From the NCBI GenBank assembly GCA_023228995.1, contig JALOAD010000026.1, forward strand, positions 1-47,986: a stretch of DNA of 47,986 nucleotides. Direction: 5' to 3'. Below, in pieces: positions 1 to 8,803 of this stretch. A model generated the notes under the pieces. It ran no database searches. It was not told the DNA's origin and saw only the letters and a list, made by a program, of their open reading frames with translations. Position 1 is the first letter of the stretch. Every line of letters begins with the position of its first letter. This DNA comes from Candidatus Muiribacterium halophilum. GTDB lineage: Bacteria > Muiribacteriota > Muiribacteriia > Muiribacteriales > Muiribacteriaceae. Both the position numbers and the translations under genes were made by a program.

Positions 1-80
1 CAACATCTTGCTTTTCTTTGTTTAACTTATATTGACTTCAAGCAGAAGCTCTATCGCTTCTATGTCAGCCCCCAGCTTCT

Positions 81-377
81 TTAGCTGTGGCTTTTGACGA
101 TGTTGTCTGGCATTCTAAAATCTATAGATATGCCATCAGGATTGTCTATAAAGTCGAGATGCACCATGCGAGGCTCATCTATATTGTATTTTTTAGACAA
201 GTAAACCACTATTGATTGCGTACCAAAATCTGTAAGCTCAACCACTTTTTGTATATCATCTGTGTTGATGTTGTGTCTTTGGACAAGATAGTCAATGATG
301 TTATCTATATCATCTCGGCTAAAACTCGCCTCTCTTTTATGCTCACCTTTAAGTTCGTATAGTATGTTGTGTCTCAT
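81..377 (-). CDS. Hypothetical protein, probably frameshifted near its C-terminus
   Basis: I do not recognise this 98-aa family. It is acidic and soluble, with no signal peptide or membrane segment. The reading frame stops at 81-83 just after a T4 run on the plus strand (92-95, AAAA in the coding sense). Adding one A there would let translation continue in frame to a stop at 22-24, giving a 118-aa protein with a natural-looking end (KKLGADIEAIELLLEVNIS). The short tail actually encoded after the run is KSHS. So either the gene has a single-base deletion, the sequence has a homopolymer error, or slippage makes both forms. Its own promoter is at 403-408 and it is the last gene on the left. Function unknown. 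Confidence 0.6.
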   Translation of the reverse strand: MRHNILYELKGEHKREASFSRDDIDNIIDYLVQRHNINTDDIQKVVELTDFGTQSIVVYLSKKYNIDEPRMVHLDFIDNPDGISIDFRMPDNIVKSHS

Positions 378-402
378 TTTTTACCTTTTCTAAGATTTTT
401 AT

Positions 403-437
403 ATTATAGTATTGTATATATCTTAAAAATATACAAT
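403..437 (-). promoter_or_regulatory. Promoter and palindromic operator of the 98-aa gene
   Basis: On the minus strand a TATAAT -10 box lies at 403-408. Just upstream is an inverted repeat with 9-bp arms, ATTGTATAT at 411-419 and ATATACAAT at 429-437. The block TTTTTAAGATATAT in it resembles boxes before the genes starting at 21774, 43909 and 45001, so a shared regulator is likely. Inference from sequence pattern only. Confidence 0.55.
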
Positions 438-461
438 ATATTTATATTGGCTTTGAATATT

Positions 462-1055
462 TTAAATATCTTTGATGATAATAATATTTGATTCAACATC
501 AGGTAAAATTGCACTAACAGTTAAATACAGATCGCCCTTTTTAAAAGTTTTAGTATTGTTAGCACCATAACTTTCTATTCTAATCATTTGATTATTTTTT
601 ATATTTTTTGGTATTTCAAGAGTTATATCTTCATCAAAATATTTTATTTGTACATCCCCACCAAAAAAAGCCGTTTTTAGTGGTATGTTTATAGTTGTAT
701 ATAGATCATCACCTTTTCTCTCATATTCATTTGATCTTGCAACTTCTACTTTTATAAATAAATTGCCAATTTGATTTTTGAAAGATTTACCTTTTTCTTT
801 TACTCTTAATATTTCACCGTTTTTTATTCCAGCCGGTATCTTTACATCAAAACTAGAATCATCAATAAATACTATATGTGTACCCCCTAGGATAGAAACT
901 GAGAACGGAATTATTATTTTAGTTTGCAAGTCTAAATCAAGCGGTTCAACACTCACTTTGCTATAATATTTATCAATGGAAGAACCTAATTTTATAAATA
1001 TTATAATTGTAATTATTATTAAAATTAAAGGTAGTATTGATTGAAAATTTTCCAT
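462..1055 (-). CDS. Membrane-anchored DnaJ C-terminal-domain protein without J domain
   Basis: The 197-aa protein begins with a hydrophobic segment (about residues 7-24), followed by a region that reads like the substrate-binding C-terminal part of DnaJ/Hsp40: IPAGIKNGE at 73-81, a GNLFIKVEV strand, KGDDLY at 114-119, IPLKTAFFGG at 124-133, a second IPKNIKN at 148-154 and KGDLYLTV at 173-180. This matches the two beta-barrel domains (CTD I and II) of Hsp40. There is no J domain with HPD motif and no CxxCxGxG zinc domain, so it cannot stimulate Hsp70 in the usual way. It may hold an unfolded client at the membrane, perhaps a secretion component. It follows the 201-aa gene by 3 bases with an AAGGA ribosome site. 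Confidence 0.7.
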   Translation of the reverse strand: MENFQSILPLILIIITIIIFIKLGSSIDKYYSKVSVEPLDLDLQTKIIIPFSVSILGGTHIVFIDDSSFDVKIPAGIKNGEILRVKEKGKSFKNQIGNLFIKVEVARSNEYERKGDDLYTTINIPLKTAFFGGDVQIKYFDEDITLEIPKNIKNNQMIRIESYGANNTKTFKKGDLYLTVSAILPDVESNIIIIKDI

Positions 1056-1058
1056 TTT

Positions 1059-1664
1059 TTATATCCTTGATTTTTTTGTGATCTTGCTGTATTCTTTAAA
1101 TCTTATAGTAGCATCAGCATACATTTTTTCTTGTGTATTTTTTTCAAATGTATTACTAATCCATTGCAAATAGTTATCATCCAGTTGCGCCCATATTGTA
1201 TCTTTGAATTTACCAAAAGCAATAGATGATTTTTCCGGATCAAAGTTAAAAAAGGGATTTTCTGCTCTTCTTTTAATTTCTGCATAGACAAGATTATGAT
1301 ACTGAGTACCTTCAAGTGTTTCGTCCAATGCCCAGTGCAAATAATTTTGTGGTATATCTTCCCAACTGTACCCTGAATATTTACCAAACAAACATTTTTG
1401 TTTATATAATGGTAATTGTACAAATTCACTATCACTTACAAAATATATTTCTAAATTTTGTTCTTTCGTGTACATTTCTAATTTTTCTTTAGTCCAATAT
1501 GATGAGAGAGTAAAACTGTTTTTGCTTAATAGAAATTTGCCATCAAGGCTTTTTATTAATGTAAAAAAATTATTATATGTATTGGCTGTAAGCTCATCAG
1601 CATTAAGAAATTCATAATTATTTTGGTTATCTAGTTCTTGGTGATATAATTTAATAATACCCAT
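1059..1664 (-). CDS. Protein with two DUF3820-like FGKY-type repeats
   Basis: This 201-aa cytoplasmic protein carries two copies of a short motif: LFGKYSGYSWEDIPQNYLHW at residues 92-111 and AFGKFKDTIWAQLDDNYLQW at 149-168. The FGK(Y/F)..(S/T)W..(I/L)...YL.W pattern is known from DUF3820 proteins and from the C-terminal part of some exonuclease X-type proteins, where it sits next to nucleic-acid enzymes. I see no exonuclease catalytic motif here, so this may be a stand-alone binding module. The second copy is more diverged. It is the first gene of a two-gene unit with the DnaJ-like gene, and its transcript begins with the structured leader at 1691-1778. Confidence 0.55.
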   Translation of the reverse strand: MGIIKLYHQELDNQNNYEFLNADELTANTYNNFFTLIKSLDGKFLLSKNSFTLSSYWTKEKLEMYTKEQNLEIYFVSDSEFVQLPLYKQKCLFGKYSGYSWEDIPQNYLHWALDETLEGTQYHNLVYAEIKRRAENPFFNFDPEKSSIAFGKFKDTIWAQLDDNYLQWISNTFEKNTQEKMYADATIRFKEYSKITKKSRI

Positions 1665-1690
1665 GCTATTAAACCTTTTGTTTAAATACT

Positions 1691-1778
1691 GTAATATGTG
1701 ATTTTAGGAGATTTTAGTTTAATTTACTTTAAAGGGGTGTCGGACTTGTTAAGTTTTTAGATATTTATCACATATTAC
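1691..1778 (-). ncRNA. Structured leader or small RNA closed by an 11-bp stem
   Basis: Perfect 11-bp inverted repeats, GTAATATGTGA at 1691-1701 and TCACATATTAC at 1768-1778, enclose 66 bases. Between them is a GC-richer block unlike its surroundings (AAAGGGGTGTCGG on the plus strand, so CCGACACCCCTTT in the transcript). The predicted start of transcription from the promoter at 1785-1793 falls almost exactly on the outer base of the stem. The RNA could therefore fold with the C-rich segment in the loop. It may be the 5' leader of the 201-aa gene, a separate small RNA, or, in DNA form, a protein-binding site. No known riboswitch class was recognised. Confidence 0.45.
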
Positions 1779-1784
1779 GAATAA

Positions 1785-1793
1785 ATTATAGCA
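1785..1793 (-). promoter_or_regulatory. Extended -10 promoter TGCTATAAT
   Basis: The minus strand reads TGCTATAAT, an excellent extended -10. Seven bases further on is the base of the 11-bp stem at 1768-1778. It would drive the 201-aa and DnaJ-like genes. Confidence 0.6.
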
Positions 1794-1840
1794 TATTTTC
1801 TTTAAAAAGTATATATTATTTCAAAGAAAATATAATTTTT

Positions 1841-4800
1841 TTACATTGCATGATTTTTTCTGTTTTTATTCCCTCCGGTGAGTTCTTGCTCTACTTCGTT
1901 CAATCTTTGCTTTACTGCTAACAATTCATTTTCTTTATTAAACCCTTTTTTTAGTTCTTCTTCTACAAATTTATTTTCTGCTATAGCATTTTGATATTTT
2001 TCTTCTACATGGATTATCTCATGCGATAAGAAGTTCAATTCTCTATGCAATCTATTTGGAGTAGCAATATTCGATAAACTGCTTGCATCAGTTTGTATCT
2101 CTTTAGTATCTCCGTTCGGAATTTTTATAAAAAGTGAAACATTCGCTTCTTTAAATAGATTTGAATTGTAGTGTTTCAAGTCTTCTGCTGTAATATCAGT
2201 TTTGCCGTTAAACTCGATTTCTAATTTCATATTCCCAAAGTATCCGACTACCATGTCTTTTTTAATTTTTGACAAAATTGAAAAATAATGGTTCATCTCC
2301 CCGCGTGTAGTCAAATACATATTGTCATCTTCTAAATTTTTCAATATTTCACTATATTTTTCTAGTGAATTTTTACTTAATTTATCATTTTTGTTATTAA
2401 ATAAATTATTTTCAAATAGATTAATATTGTGTTTTAAATGTTCTATGACATCATCATCTTTTTGTACTTTGAAATAAAAGATCTTGTTTGAAATTTCAGT
2501 GATGTTCTTTTCATTTTCGGCAATGCTTTTTTGATTTGCTTCAACCAAATTATCATAAATTTCATATTGTATTTTATGATTTTTTGCAATTTCATATTTT
2601 TGATCATAATTGTCAATAATATTAAGATTTTTATGTAAAGTATCTTCTAGTCTTATAAGATTGTTAAAATAAGATTTTTTTAGATTATCCAATTCTTTTA
2701 GTTTTTCATTTAGTTTTAATTGCTCTAAAAAGAGAGGATTACCGCTTGAAAGTGCTTTCATTTTAGCACTACTCATACTTTCTAATTCATTATCATCTTC
2801 AATTTCTCTTTCACTGCAAGACAATTTTATTTGCTCAATAAATTCGGCTTTTTTCTTAATAATATCCCACAAGTTTTCATCAAGAGTGTCTTTTATAGCA
2901 TATCTAAAAATTTCAATTTCAAAATTTTTGTTTTCTCTATGATGTTCTATAAAATTATCAATATTAATATTGAGATTTTCTACAGTTTGCGCAAACTCTC
3001 TTGTTTTTTCTTTTTTTAGTTCCGGATCAGTTTCTTGCAAAGAATCATTGAATTGATTGAACATTGTTGCAATTAAGTTACCTTGTCTGATTATTCTGCC
3101 TTCCCTTTGCTCCAAATCTGACGGCTTCCAAGGGATATCAAGATGATGTAATGCAACAAGCCTATTTTGTACATTAACGCCTGCTCCAAGCTTAGGAGTA
3201 GAACCAAGCAAAAATCTTATCTTACCGTCATTAACATCTCTAAAAAGTTCTAACTGTTTTATTTGTGTATCATAGTCGTGTATAAATGCTATTTGATTTT
3301 CAGGAATACCTTTATTTATCAAATTTGCTTTAATATTGTTATATATATCAAAATTAATTTCAAAACTTCTTGTATCCATCTTTTCGATCTCTTCGTAAGC
3401 TTTTTCTACCATTTCCTCCGTTGATTGTAAATCTTCGGTAATTGCTAATAATTCAAGATATTTTATTCTTTCTTTTTCATTTGATTTTTTAGGCGTACCA
3501 ATATCGCTAAATATTAATTGAGTACCTTTAAAATAATCAAATTCATAATATTTTGTTATAGCTTTATTTATCAATTGATTGATTTTGTTATCTTCACTAT
3601 CAGGTAATTCTGAATTAATTAATCTCATGTCAATAGATGCTTTTTTTGCATCAGTTGTAATGGATAGCATATTATCATCGCCTTTTTTCAAAGGATATGT
3701 AATATTTTCGCTTCTTCCAATAAGAGAATGTTTAGGATATTTCCCATATTCATCAGGTTCGCCTAAAAATTGTTTTTGTTGATCATTTTTGTCATTGATA
3801 ACAAAAGTATGCGCATTATTTTTGAGTTTTGGGATATTCAATTCTTTGCCGACAAGTTTCATATCACTGATCATTTGTTGTCTTGTAATAATGTCCGCCG
3901 TTGATTTATACATATTCATCAGTTCAGGCAAATTTTTATATCTTGATAATCTGTTTACTAGCTTGTGTTTTCCGGTTGGTGACAATTCCCATGTTTTTTC
4001 AACTTTTGCAAATTGTCTGATCCAGTTATCTAAATGCAATATGCCTTTTTTTTCCAAATCTTTATAATTAATATATTTACCTATTGTATATAGCTCAACT
4101 AATGAATTTGATATAGGAGTACCGCTCAAAAGAGCAATGTTTTTACCATCAAAATTTCTATTAAAATATTGTGTTTTAATATAAAAATCCCATGCTTTAT
4201 TTGAACCCTTTGGATTACCCATACCGCGAACATTATTTAATTTACTAATAAATTGTAAATTTTTATAGAGATGCGCTTCGTCAATTGTAATAAAATCAAT
4301 TCCAATTTTATCGATGTATATCTCATCATCTTTTGGAATGGCATTAACCAACTTATCCAATTTTACCAATAAGTCTTTTTTTTGTTTTTCCAATTGTTTA
4401 ATAGTCTGTTTTTTTACATTGTATTGCATTTCACCATCGTCATTGATAGTAACGATTTGTTCGTCTAGTAGTTCAACTGTTTCGTTTATCATGTCTTGCT
4501 CTAAATTTTGTGGGTTATTGATTTTATTGAGTTGAGAGTGTCCTATAATAATTGCGTCATAATTATCAACTGACATTTTCATAAAAAGTTTTTTTCTGTT
4601 TTCCTTGGTAAAATCATTTTCATTTGCTACAAGTATTTTTGCATTTGGGTATAGTTTCATAAAATCTTTACCAAATTGTTCAACAACGGTTTTAGGAGTT
4701 GCGATCAGTGCTTTATTAATAATACCAAGTCTTTTCATTTCCATTATGCCAGCAATAGCAGTAAAGGTTTTACCAGTTCCGACCGTATGATCTAAATATA

Positions 4801-7573
4801 CTTTTCTATCTTGAACCATTCTATATACCGCATTTTTTTGGTGTGGTCTTAATTCAATGATATCATCATCAACTTTGCCTTGAAAGGTTAAATGCCCACC
4901 ATCGTATTTTCTTATAACTTCGCGATTAAAAAGATTATTATATATAGTTTCTAGCTCATTGCGAGCTTCTCTGTCACCAAGAATAAATGTTTCAAATTCT
5001 TGTTTAATTTGTGTTAGTTTATTATTAGCATTTGATGTTTCGATTTCATTAAATACTTCTTTGTCGTCAATTTTGTCATAAACTTTAAGTTCGCTCATAT
5101 TGAACCCTGCCATGACTATGCTTTTTAAATTTTTTCTTTTTGTAGCATAAGTTAATTCAGCGTAGTCTTTTGCTCTAAAATAAGCATTAAAAGAAGATGA
5201 AAATTTATCATAATGGACACTTGTATCATTATCACCGGTAATTTTAGTTAAAAATTTTTCATAGTATTTATTTGGTATCCAGTTAGAACCAAATTCAAAA
5301 GCAATATCGGTAATCTGCACGTCTTTTGGCAAAATATTGAATAGATCTTTTTTGTAATTTAAATTTATTTCATTTTCATGTTTTGTTTTGACATCACCGC
5401 TTAAAAACTCTTCTTTTGTAATCCAAATATCATTATACTTATAAAGTAATTTTTTATCTTCTGCTTCTTTAATAATTATATCTTTACTGCTATCACGAAG
5501 TTCAGATATCAAATTCAAATCAACTTTGCCTTTAATATTGAGTGATATATTGATTGCATCTTCTAAATTATCTGCTTTGTCAGGCATTAAAAAAGGATAT
5601 TGTGTTCTTGTCATAAAGATAGGTGCTTTTTTAGCACTTTCTTTTTTTATACTTCTTGTTTTGTTGGTTGAACTTTGTTCTATTGTTTCGTTTTTATAAT
5701 CTTCTTCCAACACCAAAAGAGATATAGATCTGCTATCATTAGAAAAAAGTCTTTTGTTCGTTGATTTGTTTAAATACCCAAAATCTTTTACATATTTGTC
5801 ATAAAGTTTATTTAGTTTAGTTCTCTCTTTTTCTATTTCTGTGTTATCGTTTTTGTCTAATTGCAATTGCAGGTTTTTAAGATTTTCAAGACAATCGGCG
5901 ATATCTAATTGGCTTTGATAATTTAAAGCCGAGCTATCTCGCAAATTATTATTAACAACTAAATATCTTTTTTCTTCATTGACATCATCTACTCTCATAA
6001 TAATTTTATTATCAATTAAAGCTGTATGTCCGACTTTAATATTTACATCAAAACCTTGTTTTTTGTCTTGATTTAATTGTTCATTATCAAGATCTAAATA
6101 ATCAAATATTTTTCTGTTAAGATGTGTATCGTTGATTTTTGTAAAAGCTCTATCAACTTCTTTTTTTATATCTTTAGTATCATCAAATTCAACTGTACCT
6201 TTAATGCCAAACTGAGAAGTTGTATCTTGCCATTGCCCTATGATCATATCTTGGTTATTTACAAAATATTCATTAAATTCTGTTTCAACTTTTTTTATTC
6301 CTGCATTGTTAATAAAGTTTTTATCATCATCTATAAGCTTGATTTCATTTCTAAATCGTTTTCTGAAAAAAATAACATCTGTGATAACTTCTGTTTTTGC
6401 ATTATCTTTAAAGGCGGTACTCGGTAATCGTACTGCTCCGAGAAGATCTGCGCTTTTGCTAATGTCTATTTTAGTATCGATGTTCTTACTATCCAAAAAA
6501 GAATTAGTAATTACAATTCCCATAATTCCGCCTTCTTTTAGCGAATCAAGAGATTTTTTAATAAAATAATTATGTATCGTCAATCCATCAATCTTCGATG
6601 AACCGTAAGGCGGATTTGATATAACTAGATCATATTCTTTTTCTATTTCAAATTTTTCAAAAGGTAGATTATACACATTTGCCTTTGGTGCAAGATGTTT
6701 TGAGATAATGCAACAATTTTTATCTATATCGACACAATCTATTGAACTGCTGTCATAAAGCTTTTGGGGCATAGTCTGCAAGAATATTCCACTACCAACC
6801 GAAGGTTCAAGTATTCTACCGCCTGCAAAGCCCATATTTTCTATTTTATCCCATATGCCTTGTGCTACATAAGCAGGAGTATAAAAACTGTCTAAAACTG
6901 TGCTTCTAGCTATTGCATATTCATCTCCGATTAAGAGTTGTGGCAAATTTTCTTTTAATTCGCCGAACTTGCCGTTTTCTCTTATTCTATCATTTGACAA
7001 GTTTGAATAAAAAGCATTTTGGATACCACCCCATCCGGTGAAATTTGATAATTTTTTTAGTTCTTCATTGCTTAATGAAGTTGCTTGTTTATAATCAAGA
7101 TCAAGTGATTTGATCAGCGATAACGCATTGATGTTATTTTCGAGTTTTTCTATATTAGTATATTTGACATCAAGATAATCAATTTCTTTGTCAAAATTAT
7201 ATTTTTGTGGTTTTTCTTTTTTAAGTTGAACTTCATCTACTATATCTTTTTTTATTATAGGAATAGTAGTTTTAACCAAATCAATTGTCTTGATCGTGTT
7301 TTCTTCTATTTTTCTTTGTTGTAATTCTTGTGAGTATTGTGTTGATAGATTATATAAAGCTTCTAAATTTGAAGTGATTTTATTATTCGCCGAGTAATGT
7401 TTATACCAATCACTATAATTATTTAAAAGTATTACTTTTAAATGCTCATTAATATAATCATTTTCATAGTTATTTAGTTCTTGTTCAAATAAGATTTTTT
7501 TGTTGTAATATATTATCCCAGTTTGACCGAATAGATCATGGTTAATTGCAAATTCTAAATCATCAATATTCAT
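1841..7573 (-). CDS. Giant N6-adenine DNA methylase fused to SNF2-type helicase (DarB-like)
   Basis: At 1910 aa this is the largest protein in the window. The N-terminal half has an adenine methylase: SAM-binding motif LEPSVGSGIF near residue 253 and catalytic NPPYG near 319. The C-terminal half has a superfamily 2 helicase: Walker A TVGTGKT near 929, DEAH near 1096, SGTPISNS near 1147 and QREGRIIRQGN near 1486, followed by coiled-coil. Proteins of this layout (N12-class methylase plus helicase) are carried by large plasmids and phages. The best known is P1 DarB, which protects incoming DNA from type I restriction. A similar anti-restriction role here is inference. No endonuclease motif was seen. 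Start is supported by AGAGG eight bases before ATG and a good promoter at 7603-7608. Confidence 0.85.
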   Translation of the reverse strand: MNIDDLEFAINHDLFGQTGIIYYNKKILFEQELNNYENDYINEHLKVILLNNYSDWYKHYSANNKITSNLEALYNLSTQYSQELQQRKIEENTIKTIDLVKTTIPIIKKDIVDEVQLKKEKPQKYNFDKEIDYLDVKYTNIEKLENNINALSLIKSLDLDYKQATSLSNEELKKLSNFTGWGGIQNAFYSNLSNDRIRENGKFGELKENLPQLLIGDEYAIARSTVLDSFYTPAYVAQGIWDKIENMGFAGGRILEPSVGSGIFLQTMPQKLYDSSSIDCVDIDKNCCIISKHLAPKANVYNLPFEKFEIEKEYDLVISNPPYGSSKIDGLTIHNYFIKKSLDSLKEGGIMGIVITNSFLDSKNIDTKIDISKSADLLGAVRLPSTAFKDNAKTEVITDVIFFRKRFRNEIKLIDDDKNFINNAGIKKVETEFNEYFVNNQDMIIGQWQDTTSQFGIKGTVEFDDTKDIKKEVDRAFTKINDTHLNRKIFDYLDLDNEQLNQDKKQGFDVNIKVGHTALIDNKIIMRVDDVNEEKRYLVVNNNLRDSSALNYQSQLDIADCLENLKNLQLQLDKNDNTEIEKERTKLNKLYDKYVKDFGYLNKSTNKRLFSNDSRSISLLVLEEDYKNETIEQSSTNKTRSIKKESAKKAPIFMTRTQYPFLMPDKADNLEDAINISLNIKGKVDLNLISELRDSSKDIIIKEAEDKKLLYKYNDIWITKEEFLSGDVKTKHENEINLNYKKDLFNILPKDVQITDIAFEFGSNWIPNKYYEKFLTKITGDNDTSVHYDKFSSSFNAYFRAKDYAELTYATKRKNLKSIVMAGFNMSELKVYDKIDDKEVFNEIETSNANNKLTQIKQEFETFILGDREARNELETIYNNLFNREVIRKYDGGHLTFQGKVDDDIIELRPHQKNAVYRMVQDRKVYLDHTVGTGKTFTAIAGIMEMKRLGIINKALIATPKTVVEQFGKDFMKLYPNAKILVANENDFTKENRKKLFMKMSVDNYDAIIIGHSQLNKINNPQNLEQDMINETVELLDEQIVTINDDGEMQYNVKKQTIKQLEKQKKDLLVKLDKLVNAIPKDDEIYIDKIGIDFITIDEAHLYKNLQFISKLNNVRGMGNPKGSNKAWDFYIKTQYFNRNFDGKNIALLSGTPISNSLVELYTIGKYINYKDLEKKGILHLDNWIRQFAKVEKTWELSPTGKHKLVNRLSRYKNLPELMNMYKSTADIITRQQMISDMKLVGKELNIPKLKNNAHTFVINDKNDQQKQFLGEPDEYGKYPKHSLIGRSENITYPLKKGDDNMLSITTDAKKASIDMRLINSELPDSEDNKINQLINKAITKYYEFDYFKGTQLIFSDIGTPKKSNEKERIKYLELLAITEDLQSTEEMVEKAYEEIEKMDTRSFEINFDIYNNIKANLINKGIPENQIAFIHDYDTQIKQLELFRDVNDGKIRFLLGSTPKLGAGVNVQNRLVALHHLDIPWKPSDLEQREGRIIRQGNLIATMFNQFNDSLQETDPELKKEKTREFAQTVENLNINIDNFIEHHRENKNFEIEIFRYAIKDTLDENLWDIIKKKAEFIEQIKLSCSEREIEDDNELESMSSAKMKALSSGNPLFLEQLKLNEKLKELDNLKKSYFNNLIRLEDTLHKNLNIIDNYDQKYEIAKNHKIQYEIYDNLVEANQKSIAENEKNITEISNKIFYFKVQKDDDVIEHLKHNINLFENNLFNNKNDKLSKNSLEKYSEILKNLEDDNMYLTTRGEMNHYFSILSKIKKDMVVGYFGNMKLEIEFNGKTDITAEDLKHYNSNLFKEANVSLFIKIPNGDTKEIQTDASSLSNIATPNRLHRELNFLSHEIIHVEEKYQNAIAENKFVEEELKKGFNKENELLAVKQRLNEVEQELTGGNKNRKNHAM

Positions 7574-7602
7574 ATAAGTAACCTCTATATTTTATTTTTA
7601 TA

Positions 7603-7650
7603 ATTATAACCTAAAAAAACAAGTTACTAAAATAATATATACTTTTGATA
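7603..7650 (-). promoter_or_regulatory. Promoter of the methylase-helicase with palindromic box
   Basis: A TATAAT -10 lies at 7603-7608 on the minus strand. Upstream, over the -35 area, is an imperfect palindrome with TACTAAAA at 7625-7632 and TTTTGATA at 7643-7650 around an AT core. It belongs to the TACTAAAA/TTTTAGTA box family seen before many transcription units here. Confidence 0.55.
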
Positions 7651-7665
7651 AAAAAACTATATTAA

Positions 7666-8289
7666 TTATCTTCTTTTGACAATTTTTTTAATATCGTTTT
7701 TTTCGGATTGATGTAGTTCTTCTTTGTTTTCTAACACCGACCATCCCATTTTGTTAATATAAGCTAGTGCATCATGATCATTTTTATAATCATCTTTGAT
7801 TTTTGCAATACCCTTATCAACCAATGCAACTGTTTTATAATCGCCGTTCTCTAAAGTTTTTTTATCCCAAACAACGGCATCAACTCCGCCCATATGCCCA
7901 CATCCAAATCTATTTTCAGTATCTTTTTCTATTCCTGCTTGTTTATCGTTATTGAATAATTTAGGTTGGATACCGTCAAAAAATTGAATTGCATTAATTG
8001 GATATCCGGTGCATAACCCACCATCATATTCTTGAAAATCTATATCTTCTTCAAATTCATGATTTTCAACATCCAGCCCTTTGATTTTATTTAGATCACA
8101 TTCATATTCCCATATGTCCATCATATAATTAAAGTATTCTTCACCCCTTATATTATCCTCACCTTGATCTGTTTCCCAAATATGATAAAGTAATTTTTCT
8201 GAATCATCATAAAAACACACTTTGCCATTGTCCTCTAAAATTTTTGCTAAATTTTCATCACTATATGATTCTCTATCATAATTAAACAT
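7666..8289 (-). CDS. Hypothetical acidic protein, 207 aa
   Basis: I do not recognise the family. The protein is soluble and very acidic, with a glycine- and histidine-containing centre (RFGCGHMGGVDAVVW) and a strongly basic last stretch (KKIVKRR). No signal peptide or membrane segment. The start has a textbook AAGGAG seven bases upstream. It is the last gene of the operon that begins at 10712, followed by the methylase-helicase gene with its own promoter. It may be an accessory of the methylase-helicase or a transferred protein; neither is shown by sequence. Confidence 0.6.
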   Translation of the reverse strand: MFNYDRESYSDENLAKILEDNGKVCFYDDSEKLLYHIWETDQGEDNIRGEEYFNYMMDIWEYECDLNKIKGLDVENHEFEEDIDFQEYDGGLCTGYPINAIQFFDGIQPKLFNNDKQAGIEKDTENRFGCGHMGGVDAVVWDKKTLENGDYKTVALVDKGIAKIKDDYKNDHDALAYINKMGWSVLENKEELHQSEKNDIKKIVKRR

Positions 8290-8303
8290 CTGTTAGCTCC
8301 TTT

Positions 8304-8531
8304 TTATATTGATAATTTATTTTGTATTGCGTAAGAATTTTCAAGTTTTTTATTTATGACATTACTATTAAATTTAAGTTTGATGATTCTTTTTAAATTT
8401 AATTTTTCTTCTTCTAATTTTGAAATAATATCATTGTTTTTTTTATTAATTTTTTCAATTTCATCAATAGCTTTTGCATATGATACATCTATTAAGACAA
8501 CCGAAAATAATACAAAATATAAGAATTTCAT
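8304..8531 (-). CDS. Small exported coiled-coil protein
   Basis: 75 aa with an N-terminal signal peptide (FLYFVLFSVVLIDVSYA, cleavage after YAKA or YA) and a short mature part rich in Lys, Glu, Asn and Leu that should form a helix. Its ATG overlaps the stop of the upstream gene (ATGA), so the two are translationally coupled. Probably a periplasmic accessory of the transfer apparatus. Similar tiny exported helical proteins occur at 15820, 29472, 34249 and 34558. Confidence 0.55.
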   Translation of the reverse strand: MKFLYFVLFSVVLIDVSYAKAIDEIEKINKKNNDIISKLEEEKLNLKRIIKLKFNSNVINKKLENSYAIQNKLSI

Positions 8532-8803
8532 CTCTTCTTCTTTATAATTTTATGTAAAATATTCATCACCGGCAATCTGTTTTTGTCAAAATATCGATAT
8601 GTTGAATATTTAAAAACCGGAAACATTAAAAATGTAGCTACACCCAATCCTTTGACATTAAATCCAAAATATAAAAAACAAAGAGCCGTTAATATAAAAC
8701 CTGCTTTTGTGAAAAACATCATAAACAAACCCAATTTAATTTTATATTGATCTTCATAGATAATATCTCTAAGATTATTTTTTAAGTTATCATTATTTGT
8801 CAT
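8528..8803 (-). CDS. Small two-helix inner-membrane protein, possibly VirB3/TraL-like
   Basis: 91 aa, with a cytoplasmic N-terminus, two membrane segments (about residues 25-45 and 48-65), and a basic C-terminal tail ending KKKR. Size and topology fit VirB3/TraL proteins, which dock the VirB4 ATPase to the inner membrane. I see no diagnostic motif, so this is a guess from shape and context. It overlaps both neighbours by four bases (ATGA), which means tight coupling within the transfer operon. Confidence 0.45.
   Translation of the reverse strand: MTNNDNLKNNLRDIIYEDQYKIKLGLFMMFFTKAGFILTALCFLYFGFNVKGLGVATFLMFPVFKYSTYRYFDKNRLPVMNILHKIIKKKR

Noticed and set aside
1103-1435. 110-codon frame overlapping the FGKY-repeat gene
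   Set aside because: It lies in another frame on the same strand as a gene with recognisable motifs and a good start; it has no motif or ribosome site.
1735-1750. GGGGTGTCGG as a definite oriT nick site
   Set aside because: It resembles a string near the mobilisation region of ColE1-type plasmids, but it is far from the relaxase gene and the closing repeats suit an RNA leader better. Kept only as a possibility.
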